Assembly (NCBI GenBank): GCA_001839685.1
Contig: MLAK01001374.1
Coordinates: 1 to 17,986, forward strand
Direction of reading: 5' to 3'
Source: Tritrichomonas foetus
Taxonomy: Eukaryota > Parabasalia > Tritrichomonadida > Tritrichomonadidae
DNA length: 17,986 nt
Shown here in pieces: positions 1-7,635 of this stretch. The notes under the pieces were generated by a model. It worked only from the letters and a program-made list of their open reading frames with translations. It was not told the DNA's origin and did no database searches. The position numbers were made by a program, and so were the translations under genes. Each line of letters opens with the position of its first letter. The first letter of the stretch is position 1.

Positions 1-36
1 TTTCGTTGGTTTTCTCATTCATGAATTTTGAGTTGG

Positions 37-65
37 GATAAGTTGAAGCGAAGCTGCAACTTATC
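37..65. repeat. short inverted repeat (hairpin) with GCGAAGC tip
   Basis: GATAAGTTG (37-45) is perfectly complementary to CAACTTATC (57-65). Inside it, AGC-GAA-GCT forms a second three-pair stem across one A/G mismatch, so the apex reads GCGAAGC, a sequence known to form an unusually stable DNA mini-hairpin. It could end an upstream transcript or be a small structured RNA element; the sequence does not decide which. Confidence 0.5.
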
Positions 66-423
66 ACAACTTATAGGTCTACTATTTTATGAATATTTTT
101 TGTGAATGTTGCTTTGAAAATAGTTATTTCTCATTCAAGAGAATTTAAGAAACTAATTTTTCGTATCGAAAAATAGTGGTTTACTTTGTAAAATGCGTTT
201 TTGATCTCAATTTCAACTTTTTCTGTGCTTATATGGTTGAAAATTATGAAGATAAGACCATATAAATATGGAAAAAGATAACATAGAAAACTCCGAAGTT
301 TGTAGAAGATTTATAACATTCAATTTTTGAAAATGTCTGTTCGATACGTTGAAAAAATCATCAACTTTTTCTATCATACGATGATGATTCAAAATCCACT
401 TTTCAATACATCATCATCGTCTC

Positions 424-428
424 TCATT
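424..428 (+). promoter_or_regulatory. initiator-like motif (TCATT) of the EEP-like gene
   Basis: The motif reads TCATT, matching the trichomonad initiator pattern TCA-pyrimidine-T/A, with the presumed first transcribed A at 426. That is 33 bases before the ATG at 459 and downstream of the ATG at 333, so if used it rules out the longer start. A single short motif in AT-rich DNA is weak evidence alone. Confidence 0.4.
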
Positions 429-458
429 GATTTTCGCAAAAAAAAAATCAGAATAAAA

Positions 459-1484
459 ATGTTTTTCTTTTTTGCTTCATTGATTTGGGCAGGCGACCGT
501 CGTCTTGACCCATTCCAATTCAACCTTTGTGTTTGGGATCTTGAAGGTATTGATCCCTCTTACACCCATCGCTCAGTTTTAAAAGATGAAGATACTCGTG
601 ATAAGGAAGAAAACGACATCGCTCAAATTATGTACAGTAGTCTTTCAACATGTGACATGTTTGTTCTTCCAGGTCTTCGAAACCACACAACCGCCAAAAA
701 TTTAGTCGCTCATATGGAAGATCATTCATTCAAAGATTTCATTCCTTATCCAATCGAAGGCAGATATGACTCAACAATCCTTTCTAGAATAGATCTCGAC
801 AATACAGCTGATTTCCAACCAAACGAGTTTGATTATCCAATCAAGAATTCAAAATGCGGTTTTACCGGATCTGGCCATGCTATGATGAATATGTCATTCT
901 ATGGAACACTAAGCTTCCATGAACCTGTCCCCCTCACGCACGTTTTCTCTGTCAGGCTCAAGTCGCAAAATACACCTGAAGCCTGCGCTTTCAGAGAAGC
1001 CCAAGCAGCTAAGATATGTGAAATAGTAAGTCAGTTGAGTCCAAAAGATCACATATATGTTGCTGGAAGCTTTGAAGCTAACCCTGAGGATCCATACCAT
1101 TCTGTTTTAGAAAATTGCGGTTTAATTGACACGTGGTATTTGGCCAATAAAGGAACATACACAAGAAAGAACGCAACAGACGAAACAGAATATTTTTATG
1201 ATACAATTTGGGTTAATCAAGCCGTTAAAAATGATAAATATCTTGATACAATGAACGTTATTACAGACAAAAATAGTAAGCTGTTGTCTGAACTGCAAAT
1301 ATCTACAACTTTGAAAACAATGCCATTCACATTATATACTCATCAACCATTGACACCAAAATGGAAGAAATTTGAAATAATCTTTTCTTCATGTATTGTA
1401 TCAGTGTCGATTCTGTTCTTTGTGTGGCTCATGTTATTCTCAAGAGAAAAGAAACCAGAAAATGCATATGACCATATGAAATAG
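459..1484 (+). CDS. secreted/membrane-anchored EEP-fold protein, probably catalytically inactive
   Basis: A 341-residue protein. The first about 12 residues (MFFFFASLIWAG) look like a short signal peptide, which is why I chose ATG 459 over the upstream ATG 333. A C-terminal hydrophobic helix (about 306-327) followed by a basic tail makes it a type I membrane protein, and three N-x-S/T sites (NHT, NMS, NAT) fit a luminal or extracellular body. The body follows the endonuclease/exonuclease/phosphatase order: LCVWDLEG strand (about 23-30), the 'LQE' position as LPG (about 70-72), ILSR (about 107-110), VRLKS (about 165-169), the 'GDFN' position as GSFE (203-206), YDTI (247-250) and a terminal THQPL (His 295). 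The metal-binding Glu and the Asp and Asn of GDFN are replaced; only the later Asp and His remain. I infer a pseudoenzyme or a binding protein. Assignment to a subfamily (nuclease, sphingomyelinase or phosphatase) is not possible. Confidence 0.72.
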   Translation: MFFFFASLIWAGDRRLDPFQFNLCVWDLEGIDPSYTHRSVLKDEDTRDKEENDIAQIMYSSLSTCDMFVLPGLRNHTTAKNLVAHMEDHSFKDFIPYPIEGRYDSTILSRIDLDNTADFQPNEFDYPIKNSKCGFTGSGHAMMNMSFYGTLSFHEPVPLTHVFSVRLKSQNTPEACAFREAQAAKICEIVSQLSPKDHIYVAGSFEANPEDPYHSVLENCGLIDTWYLANKGTYTRKNATDETEYFYDTIWVNQAVKNDKYLDTMNVITDKNSKLLSELQISTTLKTMPFTLYTHQPLTPKWKKFEIIFSSCIVSVSILFFVWLMLFSREKKPENAYDHMK

Positions 1485-1890
1485 ACTCATTTGATCCTGA
1501 GTAAATATATAAAATATATCATTTTTTATTGTTGTTATTTATTTATTTATTTTCCAATCAAAAAATATTTTATTTCCAGTGATTCAAATAGCTTTTAGAT
1601 CATTGATCGAATCAGATCATTATTCAGATGAATATTAATTCGCGAAAGCGAGTTAAATTGTTCGCTTTCAGTCTAAACATGTGTGTATTAAGACGAAGAA
1701 ATGATAAAATGATATTTTAAGAAAGTTATCAACAGATATCATATATATAATGATTTCGGTGAAAGATAGACATCATCATAAAAGAGCATATAATGACAAA
1801 AACATTTTTATATAAAAACAGATGGATAATTTCTTTTTCTTGAATCAAAAACCTTGATTTTGATTTGTAAATATATTTATTGGATTTGGA
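1485..1890. other. convergent 3' spacer
   Basis: Spacer between the tail-to-tail EEP-like and coiled-coil genes. It is very AT-rich, with no credible open frame. The only structure I see is an 8-bp perfect inverted repeat at 1644-1669. Confidence 0.5.
1644..1669. repeat. 8-bp inverted repeat in convergent spacer
   Basis: GAAAGCGA (1644-1651) and TCGCTTTC (1662-1669) are perfectly complementary across a 10-base loop. The arms are relatively GC-rich in a spacer that is otherwise nearly all A and T. It lies between two convergent 3' ends, so it could help end transcription; that role is a guess. Confidence 0.4.
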
Positions 1891-2652
1891 TTAATCAGAA
1901 TCGTCAATGTTCATTAATTTATCACGAAGAGATTGATTTTCTCTTTTCATGCTGGCGATTTTTTCATTTGCTTGTGCAAGCTCAACTGTTAATCTCTCAA
2001 TAGTTTGTTCTTGCTCTGCTATTTGCTGGAGTAAATCAGGATCATTTTGTGAGATTGAAAGTTGATTTTTTGTACTTTCGACTTGTTTTTCCAAAGTTTT
2101 GACTTGTCCCTGACTTTGCAGGAGTTGGTTTTGGATTTCCCCACATAAAGCTTGAGCACTATCATTTTTAGCTCGTGCTTTATTGCATTCGTCTGCAAGC
2201 TCTTGTGCTCTTTTTTCAAGTTCTTTAAAATGCTCGCTTGTATTTGAAGTTGTAGAAATTGAATTCGAGCTTTGTTGAAAGCTTGCTAAAAGTCTTGCTT
2301 TTTCTTTTTCGTTCATTGCAAGTTCATCTTCATATTCTTGAGCTTTTGCATTATATTCAATTAATTGTTGCTCAAGTTTTGCGTGAGCAGAATCTTGTTC
2401 AATAATTAATCTTTCGAGTTCTTGAATTCGTTTCATTTTATCATCATCAGAAGCAAATTTACTGCTATTAGTAGCTCTTAACACAGATGAATTGTTTGCT
2501 TGCAACGAGGAGTTGGATAAAATATTAAAAATTTGATTCTTTTGGTCAGGATGATTATATGCATCACACAATATTTGAATAATTAACTTCTGTTCCTGGC
2601 TAATTCTCTCGAGTTGCTGAAGATCAATTGATGTATGAGATGAATGTCGCAT
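1891..2652 (-). CDS. coiled-coil protein of unknown function
   Basis: A 253-residue protein starting at the ATG at 2652; the frame is open three codons further, but only to a TTG. After a short head with many Ser and Asn residues, two long heptad-rich stretches are visible (about residues 69-127 and 140-248), dominated by Glu, Gln, Lys, Leu and Ala, separated by a Ser/Thr/Asn-rich break. There is no signal peptide, no membrane helix and no recognisable enzymatic motif. The acidic end (DDSD) is typical of cytosolic structural proteins. It could be a cytoskeletal, golgin-like or scaffold protein; coiled-coil sequence alone does not identify it. No close initiator motif is seen; a TCACTT lies about 54 bases upstream with an out-of-frame ATG after it. 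Confidence 0.75.
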   Translation of the reverse strand: MRHSSHTSIDLQQLERISQEQKLIIQILCDAYNHPDQKNQIFNILSNSSLQANNSSVLRATNSSKFASDDDKMKRIQELERLIIEQDSAHAKLEQQLIEYNAKAQEYEDELAMNEKEKARLLASFQQSSNSISTTSNTSEHFKELEKRAQELADECNKARAKNDSAQALCGEIQNQLLQSQGQVKTLEKQVESTKNQLSISQNDPDLLQQIAEQEQTIERLTVELAQANEKIASMKRENQSLRDKLMNIDDSD

Positions 2653-2959
2653 TCTTTTCAAATTAATAAACGCACATTTTATTTCAATTTATATATGGTC
2701 ATAAGTGAAATGCAAAATTTTAGATACAATATTACGGTCAATCTCTAACAGCGCCTTCAGTAACTTGACCTTATATATTTTCTCTTGAATAACATTGTTT
2801 TCATTGGAGAAAATATGTTTATATAATGCAATGTTTATATAAATATGATTTTTAGAGGAAAAAAAAAACAAATAAAATAAGTTTTTGATATTCAATATTT
2901 TTAATTATAATACAAATAAAGATAATAAACAGGAATAGTCATTCATTGATGATCATTTC
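2653..2959. other. spacer between coiled-coil and Pmp-like genes
   Basis: About 307 bases holding the promoter side of the coiled-coil gene and the 3' side of the Pmp-like gene. A 68-codon minus-strand open frame here begins with TTG and reads like low-complexity noise. A GACCATATATAAAT motif (minus strand, about 2687-2700) resembles one upstream of the first gene. Confidence 0.4.
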
Positions 2960-4543
2960 TTAGACTTTTCTTTTTGCTTTTTTGTTTTTCTTTGAGTTTT
3001 TCTTAGCGTTTTTCTTTGCATTTTTCTTAGACTTTTCCTTATTTTGGTTTTTTCCGTGTTTGTTTTTCGCTTCAAATTCATCCAATTTTGTTGAAAAGTT
3101 TCCTGTTAAGAACGGTCTCTCATTCACAACCTCCATGTCGCCATCATCAGTGTCCCACATAAACGTATTAGGAATTGTCACATTTCTAAATTGATACAAA
3201 TCGTCCAATTCATTTTCACCTTCAGTATTTCCATCATTCGATGAATTATTCACTTTATCTTCATCAATTCTATCTTTCTCTTTGCTGTTTTGGCTTTGAT
3301 TATTTTGGTTATTTCGTATTTCGGCTTCATCCGCGTAAACTTCATGTAAAACGTGAATTACATGTTTTCTATGTTTTTTCACTACTTTAAATGTGACAAT
3401 GGCCAAAATGATCAAAATTATAACAAGCCCAGCAGCAACCAGTGATAAAATTCCTGATAAGCTAAATGAAAAACCAGTTGTTCGAGCTGGAATGTCTGGA
3501 TTTTCATTTATAATGTCATCGTCATCTGGATATTTGTCATCTCCATGAAACTGACCAACAACGTTGATAGAAGTTTCTCGAAAAACTGCATTTGGATCAT
3601 GAATAGAATAGACACAATTTTCAAATGAGACATACTCACTGAAGAAATAAGGAGAATCCATTAAACAGTTAATAAATGTTATATGTCCATATTCAACTGT
3701 TGCTTGAATTCCTTGATTAAAAATGAAAATCGAGTTTGTCACTTCCCATAAACCTTTTCCAAAAACCAAACCTTCACTGCCAGCAGAACTATTATAGAAA
3801 TTTAAATTAGATATAGAAACTGAAGGTGCGATTCCATTTAAACAAACAATATTTTCTCCTCGACATCGATGAAGTGAAGCAAAATCTATTGTGAGTTTTT
3901 CAGAAACATCAAAATTGAATGAGCTTGATGCCTTCAAAGACGAACATTCGGAAAAATTGCATTTATTTAAATTTAATTCGTTTCCCTTGAGCAAAATCGA
4001 ATTGAAAATCCCTGGGCGTCTTGAAGGACCTGAATTTTCAAAAATGTTATTATTTATATCGGTTGTTTGACATGAAGTGATATAGAAAATACTACCGTCT
4101 GATGCTGAACAAAAAGTTGTTCGAGAGCTTGAAAAAGTGAAACTATTTAAATCATATTCACAATTTATGGCACCACCATGAGCTGAAGCTGTGCAGTAAG
4201 CAAATATTGTTCTGGCCACTCGAATGTATTCTATTGATGCTGCGATGTAAATTGCGCCACCATTCGTGCCCTGGCACTGCTGAAATGTGCTACTTGCGAT
4301 ATCGGCTGATATTGAGTATTCTTGGGTCTCTGAATAAACTGCATTTTGAAATATAATAGGCGTTTCTAAAAATTTGGAAAAATATGAATTGGTTACTTTC
4401 AAATTTCCAAACGATAAAATTGATGGCGACAAAAAAGCGATAAATTTACTGTTTTGAAAAAGAATATTGTCAGTCGATGCAAAAAACGGCGAGTACTGCT
4501 TGTGTGAGATTAGTGAAAGAGCTAAAATTGATAAATTTAGCAT
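2960..4543 (-). CDS. Pmp/beta-helix-like type I surface membrane protein
   Basis: A 527-residue protein. Residues 1-13 (MLNLSILALSLIS) look like a signal peptide. The ectodomain is built of short beta-rich repeats with the GGAI tetrapeptide twice (95-98, 123-126) and F-x-x-C/F-x-N turns (for example FSECSS, FENS, FENC), the hallmark of Chlamydia-type polymorphic membrane proteins and of right-handed beta-helices; trichomonads have a related surface family. A strong transmembrane helix (about 364-388) is followed by a basic stop-transfer (KKHRKH). The cytosolic tail is about 135 residues, acidic and Asn-rich at first, then ending in KKNA/KKNS repeats (about 505-527), a Lys-rich tail encoded by 12-bp repeats. 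I infer a surface protein, perhaps for adhesion or host contact. The ectodomain is short for the family. Confidence 0.8.
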   Translation of the reverse strand: MLNLSILALSLISHKQYSPFFASTDNILFQNSKFIAFLSPSILSFGNLKVTNSYFSKFLETPIIFQNAVYSETQEYSISADIASSTFQQCQGTNGGAIYIAASIEYIRVARTIFAYCTASAHGGAINCEYDLNSFTFSSSRTTFCSASDGSIFYITSCQTTDINNNIFENSGPSRRPGIFNSILLKGNELNLNKCNFSECSSLKASSSFNFDVSEKLTIDFASLHRCRGENIVCLNGIAPSVSISNLNFYNSSAGSEGLVFGKGLWEVTNSIFIFNQGIQATVEYGHITFINCLMDSPYFFSEYVSFENCVYSIHDPNAVFRETSINVVGQFHGDDKYPDDDDIINENPDIPARTTGFSFSLSGILSLVAAGLVIILIILAIVTFKVVKKHRKHVIHVLHEVYADEAEIRNNQNNQSQNSKEKDRIDEDKVNNSSNDGNTEGENELDDLYQFRNVTIPNTFMWDTDDGDMEVVNERPFLTGNFSTKLDEFEAKNKHGKNQNKEKSKKNAKKNAKKNSKKNKKAKRKV

Positions 4544-5029
4544 TTCATTAATGAAAGAACGATTAAAACAAATTGAATTTGTATATTCAGAATTTAGTTT
4601 TTAGACAAAAAATATAGATATCTTTGATGCTATTATAACGAGTGAAAATTTTATAGTATTTCTAGTTATAAAAATATACATTGATCCTAATCATATACGT
4701 TGTTATACAAGTTATTGATCAAAAAAAGGAAATTAAAATATGAGACCATAAATGAGTGAGTGAGTGAAAAAAGTTCAAATTCATTACAAATAAGGTTTAT
4801 TTATGATTGTTTTTGAGTCTAAAAATTTATCTATTATAAAAAATACATGGCGTTAACAAGAATAATTCTTGCTCAACTTTTGAATCGAACATATTAATAA
4901 TGTATAAATATAATCTAACTATTAATGATTATTCAGGTTGCTCTCAACAATGAGGCACTTCATTATATATATATATATATTAGTCACCTCTACAAATAAT
5001 AAAAGAATCAAAATGAAAAAGACAATTTA
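4544..5029. other. AT-rich spacer with TA microsatellite
   Basis: Promoter side of the Pmp-like gene and 3' side of the RRM gene. It contains a (TA)8.5 run at 4964-4980 and a short TGAG tandem at about 4753-4765. A GTTCGATTC-like string on the minus strand near 4880 has no flanking stem and is not a tRNA. I see no gene. Confidence 0.45.
4548..4554 (-). promoter_or_regulatory. initiator-like motif (TCATTAA) of the Pmp-like gene, with overlapping mini uORF
   Basis: On the minus strand the sequence reads TTTCATTAATGAAATGCTAA. TCATTA matches the trichomonad initiator, with the presumed +1 A at 4552, only 9 bases before the gene's ATG. A second ATG, five bases earlier and out of frame (4548-4546), opens a three-codon frame that runs over the true start and ends in TAA. 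If transcription begins here, the leader before this first ATG is only 4 bases, so it is probably bypassed. Confidence 0.5.
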
Positions 5030-5067
5030 TGTCGGTGGCAGAAAACTAAAAGCTGGCTTCTGAGCAG

Positions 5068-5181
5068 TTTTTGATTGTGCAGGATTAAAAACGGTATTCG
5101 AATTTTATTGTGGAGGATTGAAGACAGTTTTTGATTGTGGAGGATTGAAAACAGTTTTTGATTGTGGAGGATTGAAAGCTG
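5068..5181 (-). repeat. 27-bp tandem repeat array encoding SKTVFNPPQ units
   Basis: Four 27-bp units lie at 5155-5181, 5128-5154, 5101-5127 and 5068-5094, with a 6-base insert (5095-5100) before the last. The two 5'-most units in gene direction (5155-5181 and 5128-5154) are nearly identical and encode SKTVFNPPQ-type repeats. In the unit at 5101-5127 the serine codon TCA has become TAA, which ends the annotated protein. The unit at 5068-5094 lies beyond that stop but is still in frame and nearly identical. Confidence 0.8.
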
Positions 5182-7456
5182 ATTCTTTTTGAGGTTTTTC
5201 AAAAGCGGATTTTTTTGTCTTTTGTTTTGTTTTTTCATCATGTTGGAAAAATGGAGATGTGGAATTCGTTGTTGGTAAATCTAGAATTGGATTAAATGGT
5301 GCAACATCATTCAATTGTGGTTTATTTTTTGTTGAAGATGTTTTAATTGTAGACGGTGGAAAGAATAATGGCAAATTGTTTTTATTCTCTTTTTCTTCTA
5401 AATTGATTTGGATGTCTTTTTTAGATTCAATTTGAATTTTTTGTGACTCAGTATTAATTTCAGGTGTAAAATCTGGTGGTATAAATAAAGGAAGTGTTTG
5501 CTCCTGTGGTTCAGATTTTCTCTTGGGTGGTTCAAAGTACAATTTGCTACTTTGTGAATTAGCTGCATTCTTTGGTAGTTCTATTGATCGATTTGCTTTT
5601 GTCTCTGAATTTAATTTGTTATTTATTTCAGTATTTACTTCTGTTTGTGATTCAGTTTCTGAACTGGTTGGTGGAAGGAAAGATAGTTTGTTCGTTTTAG
5701 GAAAACTATTTTGTTGTGGTGGGATGAAGGCAGGATAAGTTGTTGCTGGTTTTGGAGTAGAATTTTGTGAAGTTTTTGGTGGCACAAATTCAAATTTTTG
5801 ATTTCCAGAAAAGTTTTGTTCGTGATTAGACGATGAATTTATTGACTGACTAGGTGGTAAAAATTCGAAAATTGACTTGTTAGGATTTTCTGTTTCACTT
5901 TTTTCAAGATTTTTGTTTGATTTTTGATTAATAACCTCACCCGATGGTGTCACAATTTTTAAATTACTTTTGACAGGTAAAGAAATTGACAAAGGCAAAC
6001 CTTGTGTGTTTGGAATAAATTGTCTTGTAATCGTCAAATTTGTTGCTTTGATCTGATTCAATGTTTCTTTGTCGTTTTTAACAGTTTGATAAGTTGATTT
6101 TGCTGATTGATAATCTATATATGTTATATAGTATTTTCTGTCAATTTTATTAAATCTAAACATTTTAATGGGAAACATTCGGGTCATGAAATAATAAACA
6201 TTTTCAAAATTAATTTCAGGTGACTCAATTTCTATTGTATTTTCGGATGAATATTTCTGAAGAATCGAGAGTTTGTCATCATCACTATATGAATTGAGTG
6301 CAACTAAATATGATTGAACAAATTTTCGAGTTTCGATTTCTTCAATAAAATTTTTGGTCTGTGGAGAAGTTCTAATGATAAAACATGGAAGAAGCTGTTT
6401 ATCGTTTTGATAGCACCTTTCAATATTCAAAATTTTGAGATCTGTTTGATCAATCCAATTTCTAATTTTTTTGACGCTTGTATTTGGAGGAAAGTTAAAC
6501 ACATGGTAAGATAAACAATTTGCAAAAATGAATTTTACATTTTCTGATAATACTCTCGGAAGCTCATTGATATTTCTGAAAATTACTAATCCATATTTTT
6601 GATCATAATATAGTTTAGTTTCAAAAACTGGTGAAATTGTATTCATTTCATAATAAAAAGCATATTCCAAATTCGATTCTCCATATTTTTCAAGATTTAT
6701 TGCAGAAAGAGGAACTCTGATTTGATAGCATGTTTCGTAATATTGTTTTGTAGTTTGGTCTAAATAATATTGAGTATTGATGAAATGATTATTTAATTGT
6801 GCATAATGGAACTCTTTAATTGCTTTTTGTGCATCTTCATTATTCTCAAATTGAATGATTATTTGATTATTTTCATCTGAATAGAAAGATACCACAAATG
6901 GTTTATATTTTTCCGTTAAAAATTGCAGTAAAATTTGAAGATCGTTGGTTGGAGAAAAAAAAGAAAAAGAAACAAAAGGAAGATCAAATGGATCAGTAGA
7001 AACAATAATTTTACCTTCTGCAAATGGAATGTGTGAAATGAAAGCATAAGCATGAATGGCCTCTTCTAGTGAATGATAAGAACACTTCACATAACTGCTT
7101 TCCAAGAAAATTTGTATTTTGGCTTTTCCAAAGGTATTCATAAGCTCAGATAAACCCTCTAAATTTGCAATAGATTTGGGTATATTATAAAAATAGAGAG
7201 TTGAAGTTTGGATTTTTTTGGGTTGTGAAATTGGAATATATTTGGAATTAAGAACAGTTGGAACAGCTCCAAATAGCTCTCGGACATCTTTGGCTATCAT
7301 TTTCTGTTTGGTGTGGAGAAAGAGGAGGCATAAATGTTGATGTATATATCGACGAATAAAACTACATTTTGAAGATATTGGTATATTCTTTAGTTTATCG
7401 AGATTGTAAGTCGGATTAAATAGGGGAATGATGAATAATTTTTGTTCGTCGTCCAT
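5105..7456 (-). CDS. multi-RRM-like RNA-binding protein with F-x-P-P motif tail
   Basis: A 783-residue protein from the ATG at 7456. The N-terminal two thirds look like successive RRM folds: the clearest is about 85-156 (TLYFYNIP as RNP2-like strand, then YVKCSYHSLEEAIHAY), the next about 160-232 (QIIIQFENNEDAQKAIKEF), with weaker copies about 240-310, 318-390 and 405-480. RNP1 aromatics are poorly kept, so some may bind protein instead. From about 500 on the chain is disordered, rich in Asn, Ser, Thr and Lys, and carries F-x-P-P about ten times (FLPP, FVPP, FIPP, FLPP, FEPP, FIPP, FFPP, then three FNPP). The frame ends in an AATAAA-context TAA but continues with the same motifs for 25 more codons. 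I infer an RNA-binding scaffold that recruits a partner through the repeated motif. Confidence 0.72.
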   Translation of the reverse strand: MDDEQKLFIIPLFNPTYNLDKLKNIPISSKCSFIRRYIHQHLCLLFLHTKQKMIAKDVRELFGAVPTVLNSKYIPISQPKKIQTSTLYFYNIPKSIANLEGLSELMNTFGKAKIQIFLESSYVKCSYHSLEEAIHAYAFISHIPFAEGKIIVSTDPFDLPFVSFSFFSPTNDLQILLQFLTEKYKPFVVSFYSDENNQIIIQFENNEDAQKAIKEFHYAQLNNHFINTQYYLDQTTKQYYETCYQIRVPLSAINLEKYGESNLEYAFYYEMNTISPVFETKLYYDQKYGLVIFRNINELPRVLSENVKFIFANCLSYHVFNFPPNTSVKKIRNWIDQTDLKILNIERCYQNDKQLLPCFIIRTSPQTKNFIEEIETRKFVQSYLVALNSYSDDDKLSILQKYSSENTIEIESPEINFENVYYFMTRMFPIKMFRFNKIDRKYYITYIDYQSAKSTYQTVKNDKETLNQIKATNLTITRQFIPNTQGLPLSISLPVKSNLKIVTPSGEVINQKSNKNLEKSETENPNKSIFEFLPPSQSINSSSNHEQNFSGNQKFEFVPPKTSQNSTPKPATTYPAFIPPQQNSFPKTNKLSFLPPTSSETESQTEVNTEINNKLNSETKANRSIELPKNAANSQSSKLYFEPPKRKSEPQEQTLPLFIPPDFTPEINTESQKIQIESKKDIQINLEEKENKNNLPLFFPPSTIKTSSTKNKPQLNDVAPFNPILDLPTTNSTSPFFQHDEKTKQKTKKSAFEKPQKESAFNPPQSKTVFNPPQSKTVFNPPQ

Positions 7457-7477
7457 TTTCGAGATATAGAAAGAAAG

Positions 7478-7482
7478 AATGA
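7478..7482 (-). promoter_or_regulatory. initiator-like motif (TCATT) of the RRM gene
   Basis: On the minus strand the sequence reads TCATTCTTTC, with the presumed +1 A at 7480, 24 bases before the ATG at 7456. No such motif precedes the next in-frame ATG (codon 53), which supports the longer start. It sits in a 179-base divergent spacer shared with the seven-helix gene. Confidence 0.45.
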
Positions 7483-7635
7483 TCTATTTGACTAGAAATG
7501 GCCAATTTTCCTTTCAATTTTTCTGTTAACAAATATGTATTTAACCATGTGTGAAAGATTTTTAATTACCAACCAACCAATTAACATTAAACGTTCATCA
7601 TATCAAAGTATTGAATTTGACATCACGACAAACAA

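Larger units (their letters stand above)
1..458. other. AT-rich 5' spacer upstream of the EEP-like gene
   Basis: No convincing gene is visible. The reading frame of the next gene stays open back to a TTG at 327 and an ATG at 333, but the better start is at 459. The spacer contains a strong short hairpin at 37-65, a GACCATATAAAT motif near 256-267, and an initiator-like TCATT at 424-428. Confidence 0.5.

Noticed and set aside
327..458. N-terminal extension of the EEP-like gene from 327 or 333
   Set aside because: The codon at 327 is TTG. Starting at ATG 333 would bury the signal-peptide-like segment behind 42 low-complexity residues and would lie upstream of the initiator-like TCATT at 424.
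2689..2895. 68-codon minus-strand open frame between the coiled-coil and Pmp-like genes
   Set aside because: It begins with TTG, its first half is low-complexity AT-rich translation, and it has no initiator or recognisable motif.
4870..4895. tRNA-like B box (GTTCGATTC on the minus strand)
   Set aside because: There is no T stem, anticodon arm or acceptor stem around it.
5008..5241. 77-codon minus-strand frame rich in ILHNQKL
   Set aside because: It is another frame of the 27-bp repeat array of the RRM gene; its repetition reflects the DNA repeat only.
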